A DNA stretch of 64,000 nt from an uncultured Muribaculum sp. GTDB taxonomy: Bacteria; Bacteroidota; Bacteroidia; Bacteroidales; Muribaculaceae. The notes below the pieces were generated by a model. The model was not told the DNA's origin and ran no database searches. It was given only the letters and a program-made list of their open reading frames with translations. Made by a program: the position numbers and the translations under genes. Positions 1-7,832 of this stretch are shown piece by piece; within the stretch, counting starts at the first letter, position 1; each line of letters starts with the position of its first letter. The stretch lies in the NCBI GenBank assembly GCA_910578785.1, contig CAJTSJ010000014.1, positions 1 to 64,000 of the forward strand, in the 5' to 3' direction.

Positions 1-443
1 GGTTCATTTGAAAACAAATGTTCTTCATGCAAGAGTTTGTTTAGTTTTACATTAATTAATAATTATCTCATTTTTTTATTTTTCATGCACATTAAATCGC
101 ATAGACGCAAATCCGCCCCCTGCTTTCAAGAGGCTAAAGTCATAAAAAAAGAATCAATGTCTGTTAAACTTACTATCTTTAATCATCACTTTCGAGGTCT
201 TTTCACCGATAGAACAAACTTCGAATAGAGAATCTGCGCAAATTTAGTGTTTCTAAAGAAATTTTAGTACAATAAGTCTGAAAAAATATCCCTATTAATC
301 ATTTTTAACACACCTAACATATACATACACACCTTATGCTACACACAGCGACGATATGACGTCTATCCTCGCAAGCCTTAGGAGAAGGCGATGTCAACGT
401 TTACACAACCGTGAGCCGTTATCATCCATCTGCCGACACGCAC
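1..443. other. A+T-rich intergenic stretch with no recognised gene
   Basis: Nothing that I recognise is encoded here. Short open frames exist, but none has a family signature. A box reading TAAATTTG on the minus strand (239-246) could be a promoter pointing left out of the window. With that reading the first open start on the minus strand is an ATG near position 28, whose frame (MKNICFQMN...) leaves the window. This would give an untranslated leader of about 200 nt. Both points are tentative. Confidence 0.35.
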
Positions 444-481
444 AAAAAAAGTGTGCTGACCTCGCATTGGGGTCAGCACAC
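444..481 (-). terminator. Rho-independent terminator of the L28-L33-DUF4295 operon
   Basis: A perfect 11-bp inverted repeat (GTGTGCTGACC at 451-461 with GGTCAGCACAC at 471-481) is followed on the minus strand by a run of seven T. It lies about 50 bp beyond the DUF4295 stop codon, so it ends the leftward ribosomal-protein transcript. Confidence 0.85.
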
Positions 482-533
482 CGGACAATATTTATTATTG
501 TTTTATTATCTTTACACCTATAATCAGGCTCGA

Positions 534-683
534 TTACTTAAGAGCGTTCTTAACCTGATCGTTAGGAACCATCTCTTCCTTAAAGACGTAAGCACCGGTC
601 TTGGGCGACTTCTCCATCTTGATGACCTTGCTGTAGGTACGTCCTTCACCTTTCTGTAGTGATGCTACGGTTTTCTTTGCCAT
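534..683 (-). CDS. DUF4295 small basic protein
   Basis: This 49-residue basic protein (MAKKTVASLQKGEGRTY... ending NDQVKNALK) is the DUF4295 family. It is a very small Bacteroidetes-specific protein usually found immediately after rpmB and rpmG, as it is here. The reading frame was found by translating the minus strand between the L33 gene and the terminator; it is too short for ordinary gene calling. Its role is unknown. The lysine-rich composition and constant company of ribosomal protein genes suggest a ribosome-associated protein, but that is inference. The gene starts 8 bp after the rpmG stop and is the last in the operon. Confidence 0.88.
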   Translation of the reverse strand: MAKKTVASLQKGEGRTYSKVIKMEKSPKTGAYVFKEEMVPNDQVKNALK

Positions 684-691
684 ATCTTATA

Positions 692-880
692 TTATTTAAT
701 TTCTTTGTGAACAGTGACACGCTTGAGGATGGGATTGTACTTCTTCAATTCCAGACGCTCAGTAGTGTTCTTTCTATTTTTGGTGGTGATATAACGGGAA
801 GTGCCAGGCATTCCGCTGGCTTTGTGCTCGGTGCATTCGAGAATCACTTGCACTCTGTTACCCTTAGCTTTCTTTGCCAT
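692..880 (-). CDS. rpmG: 50S ribosomal protein L33
   Basis: The 62-residue sequence starting MAKKAKGNRVQVILECTEHK is bacterial ribosomal protein L33, a component of the large subunit near the E site. It has the normal length for the Bacteroidetes form. Only one cysteine is visible, so the four-cysteine zinc ribbon of the C+ form is absent and this is a zinc-independent type. It sits 6 bp downstream of rpmB and 8 bp upstream of the DUF4295 gene in a three-gene leftward operon. Confidence 0.96.
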   Translation of the reverse strand: MAKKAKGNRVQVILECTEHKASGMPGTSRYITTKNRKNTTERLELKKYNPILKRVTVHKEIK

Positions 881-886
881 AGTACT

Positions 887-1147
887 TTAGTCTAAAAATT
901 TAATATCTTTACCTGTTAAATAACCCTTTTCGGCGGCCTGCATCATAGCTGCATTAAGACCGAGCTTGTTGATGGTGCGTAGACCAGCGGCGGAGATGGT
1001 TAGACGAATCCACGCATCCTGTTCTACCCAGTAGAACTTCTTCTCAAACAGGTTCACGTTGAATTTGCGCTTGGTGCGACGCTTTGAGTGCGACACATTG
1101 TTGCCCACCATTGCTTTCTTGCCTGTAATCTGACAAATCTTTGACAT
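887..1147 (-). CDS. rpmB: 50S ribosomal protein L28
   Basis: The 86-residue sequence starts MSKICQITGKKAMVGNNVSHSKRRTKR, the conserved N-terminus of ribosomal protein L28. The length is normal. It is the first gene of the rpmB-rpmG-DUF4295 operon and has its own promoter upstream (see 1277-1307). L28 binds 23S rRNA in the large subunit. Confidence 0.97.
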   Translation of the reverse strand: MSKICQITGKKAMVGNNVSHSKRRTKRKFNVNLFEKKFYWVEQDAWIRLTISAAGLRTINKLGLNAAMMQAAEKGYLTGKDIKFLD

Positions 1148-1276
1148 GGCTGTTTTATTATCTTTTAGTTTGTTATTTAATTAACGTATTGGATTTTAGA
1201 CCCCCATCTCAGTCTCATATCACCGTTAAGTGCATCATTCTCAACGGCTTTACAGGATGAGCCTAAAAACAGTTTG

Positions 1277-1307
1277 CAAAGTAACGAATTTTTCCGCACT
1301 TACGCAA
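1277..1307 (-). promoter_or_regulatory. Promoter of the rpmB operon
   Basis: On the minus strand a -33 TTG (complement of CAA at 1305-1307) and a -7 box TTACTTTG (complement of CAAAGTAA at 1277-1284) are separated by 20 nt, which is the spacing of the Bacteroidetes primary-sigma promoter. The predicted start is near 1271, giving a leader of about 125 nt before rpmB. Confidence 0.6.
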
Positions 1308-1384
1308 CATTTTACGATTCTTTTTCAGAAATTAATTCCAAAACGGCTGAAAACGGCACCGCATGCCCAAAAACCATATTTGCG

Positions 1385-3073
1385 TCATTGGCGACAATTG
1401 AAATATCCCTTGAGCACTTCGGCGCTAAGTTCTGCCGGAGTGTGGACGGCCAGCAGGGCCGGACGCCCGGACTGACGGACAAAGCCCTCAAACACCCCGC
1501 AGAGGCTCTCTTCTGAATCTGCCTCATAGTAGTCGAAGCCGTAGGCCTCGGCCAGCAGACGCAGAGGAAACCGGCGAGGCACCACAAAATACTCGTCGAG
1601 CTGAGGCAGCGAAGATGTGGAGCCGACGAAACGGAATATGCCCCCGCCTCCGTTGCAGAGCACAATCATCCTGAACGACGCAGGCACGCACTGCAACGCC
1701 AGAGCGCCCAAATCATATTGGGCGCTCATATCGCCCGTGACCAATACCGTCGTGCCGTTATAGACAGTGGCGGCGCCGACGGCCGTCGAAGTACATCCGT
1801 CGATTCCGCTGACTCCACGGTTACAGTCAGACCGCACGGCCTGACCGGAAGGGAACAGCTGCGCATAGCGTATCGAGGTGCCGTTTGACAATTGCAGGGC
1901 ACATCCATCCGGGAGGTTGCGCATCACAAACGCCATGGCCTTAAGGTCGCTCCAGGGAGCCGAACCGACATAGGCGGAATGCATGTCACGCCCGCGTAGA
2001 GCGTAGTCCATCCAGCGGCGGCCATAATCGGACACTCCCGCGCCACGGTGCCTTTCGACAAGCCCGGCGAAAAAGTCGGCAGGCGGCATCGGAACCCTGA
2101 CCGTCAGCCGTTGGAAACAGTCAACCGTATTGTCCGTGAGTCCCACATGCACATGGTCGGCCACGGCATTGCCGCGCAGATACGCCTTGACAAATCTCGA
2201 GACTATCGCTCCGCCAAGCGTGACCACCGTGTCGGGACACATCGACACAAGCTCAGCCTCGGTCATCGAACTCAAAGTCGCGTCGATGTCATTGATGAAC
2301 CGCACGGAACGAAGATTGGATATGGTCTCGCACATGACGGCCACATTGCCCCACCCCGCCATCGCGTCGAGCGACTCGGAAAGCTCCGGCGACGGGTCGT
2401 GGAATCCGGCTATCACCAGCACCTTGCGCGACGGAGCGAACAGGCCGGACAGCTCCGCCATCTGTTCGCCGGAAAGGTCGGTTGCCGGTTCGACCATGCG
2501 TATGGTGCGCTCCGACCATCTGTCGGGCCGCGCCGCGGCCATATTGCCGAGAGGAGCGTCAAGCTGGACATTGATATGCACGGGAGCGCGCCGACCCGAC
2601 AGGCAGTTGAGCATGGCATCGTTGGCCACGCGGTTGACATACCACCGCAGGGAGTCGGTGCCGCAGGGCGACGGCAGATTGTAGCTACGCTTTACATAGT
2701 GAGACAAGGCTTCGAACTGGCGCAGGGTCTGGCTGTCGTCCTGGTCGATCCACTCCATAGGCCTGTCGGCCGACACCACCACCAGAGGCACATTCCTATA
2801 ATATGCCTCGGCCACGGCCGGCGCATAGTTGAGCACGGCGGTGCCGGAGGTACACACGAGCATCACCGGCGACGACGACACCGACGCCTTGCCGAGAGCC
2901 ACGAAAGCCGCGCACCGCTCGTCGATGACGACCGTGGTCTTTATGTCGGGGCATGCCGATATAGCCACAACCAGGGGAGCGTTGCGCGAGCCGGGCGACA
3001 TCACAGCTTCCCTTACCCCGTGTCTGCGCAGGATGTCCACCAGTATCCGGCAGGAATCCTTGTCAGTAGTCAT
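1385..3073 (-). CDS. menD: 2-succinyl-5-enolpyruvyl-6-hydroxy-3-cyclohexene-1-carboxylate synthase
   Basis: MenD is a thiamine-diphosphate enzyme that adds succinic semialdehyde (from 2-oxoglutarate) to isochorismate in menaquinone synthesis. The N-terminal MSPGSRNAPL motif and the DER motif with the catalytic glutamate (about residue 52) are characteristic. The C-terminal thiamine-diphosphate domain contains GDMSAQYDLGAL. Length is about 562 residues, normal for the family. I chose the ATG at 3073 (MTTDKDSCRILVDILRRHGV): a -7 box TAATTTTG lies at 3101-3094 with a TTG 20 nt further up, so longer starts at 3124 or 3112 would lie upstream of transcription. The ATGs at 3091 or 3088 would be leaderless alternatives. 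No other men gene is adjacent. The gene is divergent from ruvX. Confidence 0.93.
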   Translation of the reverse strand: MTTDKDSCRILVDILRRHGVREAVMSPGSRNAPLVVAISACPDIKTTVVIDERCAAFVALGKASVSSSPVMLVCTSGTAVLNYAPAVAEAYYRNVPLVVVSADRPMEWIDQDDSQTLRQFEALSHYVKRSYNLPSPCGTDSLRWYVNRVANDAMLNCLSGRRAPVHINVQLDAPLGNMAAARPDRWSERTIRMVEPATDLSGEQMAELSGLFAPSRKVLVIAGFHDPSPELSESLDAMAGWGNVAVMCETISNLRSVRFINDIDATLSSMTEAELVSMCPDTVVTLGGAIVSRFVKAYLRGNAVADHVHVGLTDNTVDCFQRLTVRVPMPPADFFAGLVERHRGAGVSDYGRRWMDYALRGRDMHSAYVGSAPWSDLKAMAFVMRNLPDGCALQLSNGTSIRYAQLFPSGQAVRSDCNRGVSGIDGCTSTAVGAATVYNGTTVLVTGDMSAQYDLGALALQCVPASFRMIVLCNGGGGIFRFVGSTSSLPQLDEYFVVPRRFPLRLLAEAYGFDYYEADSEESLCGVFEGFVRQSGRPALLAVHTPAELSAEVLKGYFNCRQ

Positions 3074-3093
3074 ATTCACTTGTTCCATCATTG

Positions 3094-3124
3094 CAAAATT
3101 AGCCAATCTCATCGAAAATAGCAA
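3094..3124 (-). promoter_or_regulatory. menD promoter
   Basis: On the minus strand TTG (complement of 3122-3124), 20 nt, then TAATTTTG (complement of 3094-3101) matches the Bacteroidetes consensus exactly. The predicted start, near 3087-3090, falls on the ATGATG that codes for Met-Met in the longest open frame, so the transcript is leaderless or has a leader of about 15 nt. Confidence 0.7.
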
Positions 3125-3163
3125 AATGACTACAATCCATCAGTCCGGCAACGCCACTAAAAT

Positions 3164-3194
3164 TTGCGATAGCGCGGGATTATGAGTAACTTTG
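3164..3194 (+). promoter_or_regulatory. ruvX-def-ettA promoter
   Basis: TTG at 3164-3166, 20 nt, then TAACTTTG at 3187-3194. The -7 box overlaps the first codons of the longest ruvX frame, and the ATG at 3200 is 5 nt after the box. The expected transcription start coincides with that ATG. Confidence 0.7.
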
Positions 3195-3199
3195 CACAC

Positions 3200-3625
3200 A
3201 TGGGACGACTTTTGGCCATCGACTACGGGAGAAAACGTTGCGGTATCGCCGTGACCGACACTCTGCGACTTGTCGCCACTGGTCTGACCACGGTGCGCAC
3301 ATGCGACCTGGTGTCCTTCATCAAGGGATATGTAGAGAGCGAACAGGTCGACGCCATCATAGTAGGCCAGCCCACAACCATGAAAGGCGAGCCGTCGGAG
3401 TCGATGCGCTACATAACGCCCGGCATCAACGCCCTGCGCAAGATTCTTCCTTCCGACATAGAGATACGCATGTGGGACGAACGGTTTACCTCGGCCATAG
3501 CCCACCGCTCGATGCTCGACAGCGGCATGAAGAAGTCGCGCCGCCAGGACAAGGCCATCGTCGACGAAATGGCCGCCACCATCATACTCAACGATTATCT
3601 GCAAAGTAAATCATATTTAAAATGA
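3200..3625 (+). CDS. ruvX: Holliday junction resolvase RuvX / YqgF family
   Basis: The 141-residue product starting MGRLLAIDYGRKRCGIAVTD is the YqgF/RuvX RNase-H-fold nuclease family, linked to pre-16S rRNA 5-prime processing in E. coli and to Holliday-junction resolution by fold. The DYG motif, the VGQP strand and a late aspartate in IVDEMAATIIL form the active-site set. An upstream in-frame ATG at 3182 exists, but the perfect -7 box at 3187-3194 lies inside that extension, so the ATG at 3200 is preferred. The stop overlaps the start of def (ATGA), which indicates translational coupling. Confidence 0.9.
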   Translation: MGRLLAIDYGRKRCGIAVTDTLRLVATGLTTVRTCDLVSFIKGYVESEQVDAIIVGQPTTMKGEPSESMRYITPGINALRKILPSDIEIRMWDERFTSAIAHRSMLDSGMKKSRRQDKAIVDEMAATIILNDYLQSKSYLK

Positions 3626-4185
3626 AACTACCTATATACTTATACGGACACCCTGTGCTCCGCAAGGTCTCGAACGAGATAACCCCCGACTACCCCGACC
3701 TGAAGGCCCTCGTGGCCGACATGTGGGAGACCATGTACTATTCGGAAGGCGTAGGACTCGCCGCACCCCAGATCGGCAAGAACGACCGCATAGTCGTGAT
3801 CGACGCCGACCCAGTAGGCGACATCCATCCCGAGTGCAAGGGACGCAAATTCACCCTCATCAACCCCGTCATCGAAATTCTCGGCGACGACAAGGTGAGC
3901 CGCGACGAAGGATGCCTCAGCCTGCCCGACATGAACGAGTCGGTGCCCCGCGTCGAACACATACGCCTGACCTGGGTCGACGACGACTTCAACCGCCACG
4001 AAGAGGAGATTTCCGGATTTCTGGCCCGCATAGTCCAGCACGAATGCGACCACCTCGAGGGCAAACTCTACATCGACCACATATCCCCCATCCGCAAACA
4101 GCTGATAAAGGGGAAGCTCAACAACATCCTTACCGGCAAAAAGCGCGTAGACTATCCCGTGCGCTACGCCCCCAAACGCAAATAA
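3622..4185 (+). CDS. def: Peptide deformylase
   Basis: The product removes the formyl group from the N-terminal methionine of new proteins. All three signature motifs are present in the 187-residue protein: GVGLAAPQIG (43-52), EGCLSLP (96-102) and HECDH (140-144). Cys98, His140 and His144 are the metal ligands and Glu141 the catalytic base. The gene overlaps ruvX by 4 nt and precedes ettA by 34 nt, so the three are probably co-transcribed. Length and motif spacing are ordinary. Confidence 0.97.
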   Translation: MKLPIYLYGHPVLRKVSNEITPDYPDLKALVADMWETMYYSEGVGLAAPQIGKNDRIVVIDADPVGDIHPECKGRKFTLINPVIEILGDDKVSRDEGCLSLPDMNESVPRVEHIRLTWVDDDFNRHEEEISGFLARIVQHECDHLEGKLYIDHISPIRKQLIKGKLNNILTGKKRVDYPVRYAPKRK

Positions 4186-4219
4186 CCGACATATCAACCA
4201 CACATTATAATATAATACA

Positions 4220-5905
4220 ATGGCTGACGACAAGAAAGTAATATTCTCAATGGTGGGAGTGAGCAAAATCTACCCGCCCCAGAAACAAGTGCTGAAGAAC
4301 ATCTACCTATCGTTCTTCTACGGAGCCAAGATAGGCATCATCGGTCTTAACGGTTCCGGTAAGTCATCATTGCTGAAAATCATCGCCGGCATAGACAAGC
4401 AATACCAGGGCGAAGTGGTGTTCTCTCCCGGATACTCCGTGGGCTATCTCGAGCAGGACCCGCAGCTCGACCCCGACAAGACAGTCATCGACGTAGTGCG
4501 CGAGGGCGTACAGCCCATCATGGACCTGCTGGCCGAATTCGACAAGGTCAACGAGGCTTTCGGCGATCCAGACGTGCTCGAAGATCCCGACAAGATGGAT
4601 GCCCTTATTGCCCGCCAGGCAGAGCTTCAGGACAAGCTTGACGCGGCCGACGCCTGGAACATCGACAGCAAGCTCGAACGCGCCATGGATGCCCTGCAGT
4701 GTCCGCCCGACGACCAGATAATCTCTACCCTCTCCGGCGGTGAGCGCCGCCGCGTGGCCCTGTGCCGTCTGCTGCTCCAGCAACCCGACGTGTTGCTCCT
4801 CGACGAGCCGACCAACCACCTCGACGCTGAGTCGATCGACTGGCTCGAACAGCACCTCCAGCAATATCCCGGAACGGTCATCGCCATCACCCACGACCGC
4901 TACTTCCTCGACCACGTGGCCGGATGGATTCTCGAGCTTGACCGCGGCGAAGGCATACCCTGGAAAGGCAACTACTCTTCATGGCTCGAACAGAAGACCA
5001 AGCGCATGGCTCAGGAAGAGAAGCAGGCGAGCAAACGGCGCAAGACCCTCGAACGCGAGCTCGAATGGGTGCGCATGGCTCCCAAAGCACGCCAGGCCAA
5101 GGGTAAGGCCCGTCTTAACTCATACGACCGCCTCCTCAACGAAGACCAGAAGGCCCGCGAAGAGAAGCTGGAGATATTCATCCCCAACGGACCGCGTCTG
5201 GGCAACAAGGTCATAGAAGCCACATCGCTGGCCAAAGCATTCGGCAAGAAGCAGCTGTTCAAGGACCTCAACTTCACTCTGCCGCCCAACGGCATAGTCG
5301 GCGTAATCGGCCCGAACGGCGCAGGAAAGACTACCCTCTTCCGCCTCATCATGGGACAGGAGACTCCCGACAACGGCACATTCGACGTCGGCGAGACCGT
5401 AAAGATAGCCTACGTCGACCAGACCCACCACGACCTTCTACCCGAAAAGACCGTCTATGAGGTCATATCGCAGGGCACCGAAACCTTCCGCATGGGCGGA
5501 CGCGACGTCAACGCCCGCGCCTACCTGTCGAAGTTCAACTTCACCGGAGCCGACCAGGAGAAGAAGATCGGAGTGCTCTCCGGAGGCGAACGCAACCGAC
5601 TCCATCTGGCCATGGCGCTTAAGGAGGAAGGCAACGTGCTTCTGCTCGACGAACCGACCAACGACATCGACGTCAACACCCTCCGCGCCCTCGAAGAGGG
5701 TCTGGACGACTTCGCCGGATGCGCCGTAGTCGTAAGCCACGACCGCTGGTTCCTCGACCGCATCTGCACCCACATACTGTCGTTTGAAGGCGAAGGCAAC
5801 GTAGTGTTCTACGAAGGTTCATACTCCGACTACGAAGAGTTCAAGAAAGCCCACAACGGAGGCAAGGAACTTCCCCGCCGCCGCTACCGCAAGCTCATGG
5901 AATAA
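4220..5905 (+). CDS. ettA: Energy-dependent translational throttle protein EttA (ABC-F ATPase)
   Basis: This 561-residue protein has two ABC ATPase domains and no membrane segment. The first has Walker A GLNGSGKS (42-49), signature LSGGERRRVAL and Walker B VLLLDEPTNHLD; the second has GPNGAGKT, LSGGERNRLHL and VLLLDEPTNDID. The linker between them is charged and helical. EttA binds the ribosomal E site and gates entry into elongation according to the ATP/ADP ratio. Length and linker fit EttA better than Uup or resistance-type ABC-F proteins. It is the last gene of the ruvX-def-ettA operon and is followed by a strong terminator. Confidence 0.94.
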   Translation: MADDKKVIFSMVGVSKIYPPQKQVLKNIYLSFFYGAKIGIIGLNGSGKSSLLKIIAGIDKQYQGEVVFSPGYSVGYLEQDPQLDPDKTVIDVVREGVQPIMDLLAEFDKVNEAFGDPDVLEDPDKMDALIARQAELQDKLDAADAWNIDSKLERAMDALQCPPDDQIISTLSGGERRRVALCRLLLQQPDVLLLDEPTNHLDAESIDWLEQHLQQYPGTVIAITHDRYFLDHVAGWILELDRGEGIPWKGNYSSWLEQKTKRMAQEEKQASKRRKTLERELEWVRMAPKARQAKGKARLNSYDRLLNEDQKAREEKLEIFIPNGPRLGNKVIEATSLAKAFGKKQLFKDLNFTLPPNGIVGVIGPNGAGKTTLFRLIMGQETPDNGTFDVGETVKIAYVDQTHHDLLPEKTVYEVISQGTETFRMGGRDVNARAYLSKFNFTGADQEKKIGVLSGGERNRLHLAMALKEEGNVLLLDEPTNDIDVNTLRALEEGLDDFAGCAVVVSHDRWFLDRICTHILSFEGEGNVVFYEGSYSDYEEFKKAHNGGKELPRRRYRKLME

Positions 5906-5927
5906 ACGCAGACTTAAAGATAATCAA

Positions 5928-5971
5928 GGGGCCGCGATTTCCTGAACCAGGAATCGCGGCCCCTCTTGTTT
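5928..5971 (+). terminator. Terminator after ettA
   Basis: A G+C-rich hairpin of about 16 bp (GGGGCCGCGATTTCCTG pairing with CAGGAATCGCGGCCCC, one bulged T) is followed by TCTTGTTT. It lies between ettA and the convergent lipoprotein gene and may act on both strands. Confidence 0.85.
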
Positions 5972-5983
5972 ATACCGCCTCGA

Positions 5984-7732
5984 TTAACCACCTATATTAC
6001 CCTTAAACCACTCAACCAATTCACCGATACTGTTTCTGTGGCTATTCCGAAATGCCATATCGGTATACAGAGTGGCGCACAGGTCACTGCTTCTTTCAAG
6101 CTCACGCCATTCATCCCAAAGCCTGTCATAATCGGCAAGCGCTTCCTTAACCTTTACTTTGTCAAAATTTCCGTCAGTGTCGGCACGATACTTTTCAGAC
6201 ATCAATGTCCACATCTTATTTACCAAATCATACTTTATGCGGCCATAAGTGCATGACACGCCCACAGCTTCACGCATTTCGGAGTCATTCTCGCATGCTA
6301 TCGATTTTGACAACTCCTCTATTCGGTTCCAGATTTTAACTGCCTCATCTTTCTCCGCAAGAATCGAATCCATCAGATTCTGCTCATAAGCTTCTGCGAT
6401 AGACTTACGGCACTGCGCCACATTGAAAAATTCATCACGGCTCCACCATACGTCATTAGAAACGTAACTGTTAAGTTGTCCCTTCCGAACCCCCTCGATA
6501 CTCAATTCCGCTATTTCCCGTATGATTTTCGTATCGGAATCCGAAAATCCGAGTTCCTTGCAGGTCTGATTAAACAACTCGCTTTCACTCTTTGCCGGAT
6601 TTTGAGCCCATTTTGACATTACCAACGTATTGATGTCGGTCCAGATTTCATGCTTTATATACGGCCCTTGCCAACCACCGCCGTTAGACCATGTCATAAC
6701 GCCGGATATCAGTCCGGAGCTGACCACGTCGGCGACTCCGCGCGGACTTCCTTCAGGAGTCTGCCTGCCTGTAAAGCGGTGTGTGCCGAACTCAATCTCA
6801 TTTTCAGTCTCAGGCCAGCCGTTTATCACGCCGGACGCCACATAATAAGGATGCGCACCCTTTCCGTAGGCTTCCATACGCGACTGCGATTCAACTATCT
6901 GACGATGTTTGCCTATGCCTAAAGTAGGATTAAACGGTGTCATTCGATGGTAATCGTCCTGCTGATATTTTATTGAAAACAATAATTTATCGTGAGGTTC
7001 AATTCTGTCGGTGACCGACAGGTAATATTCCGGACTGTTATGGAATCTATAGCCGAAATCCCACGTTCTGTAAAACAGCACTTTCCCGCGCTTCTCACAT
7101 ATCTCTTCTCTTAGCAAGTTTATCAACGTCACATGATCCTCGATATCGTTTTCACCGATAGGACTGTTGCCGAGATGCCATGGGGTGTCGTGCAGATATG
7201 TCTCGCCGAATCGTAGTGTGAGCCCGTCAAGATCCGGAAATCGGCGGAATATCTCATCAATCTGCTCCGTCAGCAGACGTTGCGTGACCTGACTGTTGAT
7301 GTCCGGTTTATGCCTTGACACATCCCCTATCTGACTGCCATATTTGTCCCAGATGCTTTTAGGGAACACCACAAAGTCTGTAAAAGGATATACCTTCACC
7401 CCATGTCGTACAAACTCAGCCAGGCAACTGTCAATCTTCTCGGCATGACGCTTTATCCACCGGCCTTCATCGCCCGCAACCAGCCCGGGCTCCGTATTGG
7501 AATAATCTATTCCGCAGTTAACATGCCAGTGGGTGACAGATCCGGTAAAGCCCTTTGAGTGTAGATATTCCGGATTATTATATTTCGTAACATAAGGAGC
7601 CTCACCAGGATTGTTGTGCACCATATCCAGCACAAACTCCATACCGTGGTCTGATTTACAAGATGCAGACAACGCGCAGACAAGAAGCACCGTTGACAGC
7701 AACTTAAATGACACATCTTTAATCTTTATCAT
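5984..7732 (-). CDS. Lipoprotein with glycoside-hydrolase-like barrel, in the SusCD locus
   Basis: The 582-residue product begins with a signal peptide ending in a lipobox (SASC, then KSDHG), so it is probably lipidated and possibly surface-exposed. The body looks like a TIM-barrel carbohydrate-active enzyme. The segment LDGLTLRFGETYLHDTPWH places a glutamate at the end of a beta strand, and many aromatics (WHLGN, YRTWDFGYRF) suggest a sugar-binding cleft. I cannot name the GH family; there is some resemblance to GH67-like alpha-glucuronidase barrels. The only in-frame extension begins with TTG at 7744, so the ATG at 7732 is used. It follows susD by about 100 bp, with a hairpin between, and is convergent with ettA. 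Enzyme activity is inferred from fold impression and context. Confidence 0.6.
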   Translation of the reverse strand: MIKIKDVSFKLLSTVLLVCALSASCKSDHGMEFVLDMVHNNPGEAPYVTKYNNPEYLHSKGFTGSVTHWHVNCGIDYSNTEPGLVAGDEGRWIKRHAEKIDSCLAEFVRHGVKVYPFTDFVVFPKSIWDKYGSQIGDVSRHKPDINSQVTQRLLTEQIDEIFRRFPDLDGLTLRFGETYLHDTPWHLGNSPIGENDIEDHVTLINLLREEICEKRGKVLFYRTWDFGYRFHNSPEYYLSVTDRIEPHDKLLFSIKYQQDDYHRMTPFNPTLGIGKHRQIVESQSRMEAYGKGAHPYYVASGVINGWPETENEIEFGTHRFTGRQTPEGSPRGVADVVSSGLISGVMTWSNGGGWQGPYIKHEIWTDINTLVMSKWAQNPAKSESELFNQTCKELGFSDSDTKIIREIAELSIEGVRKGQLNSYVSNDVWWSRDEFFNVAQCRKSIAEAYEQNLMDSILAEKDEAVKIWNRIEELSKSIACENDSEMREAVGVSCTYGRIKYDLVNKMWTLMSEKYRADTDGNFDKVKVKEALADYDRLWDEWRELERSSDLCATLYTDMAFRNSHRNSIGELVEWFKGNIGG

Positions 7733-7782
7733 TTCTATATTCAATATCGTCTATTAATTACTACCATGTACCGTCATAAAAT

Positions 7783-7814
7783 AATGGCCTGGCGTCATGG
7801 TACACCAGGCCATT
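7783..7814 (-). terminator. Hairpin between susD and the hydrolase-like gene
   Basis: A perfect 10-bp inverted repeat (AATGGCCTGG at 7783-7792 and CCAGGCCATT at 7805-7814) lies in the gap between susD and the downstream lipoprotein gene. On the minus strand it is followed by ATTTTATG. It may be a partial terminator or an mRNA-stabilising 3-prime structure that gives susCD more message than the enzyme. Confidence 0.5.
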
Positions 7815-7832
7815 GACAAACCTATTCTTTAA

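Noticed and set aside
37..228. 63-codon open frame at the left edge
   Set aside because: Lies in A+T-rich intergenic DNA, has no family signal and no promoter on that strand.
2048..3121. Open frame of about 357 codons on the plus strand
   Set aside because: Antisense to menD; histidine- and arginine-rich translation without motifs.
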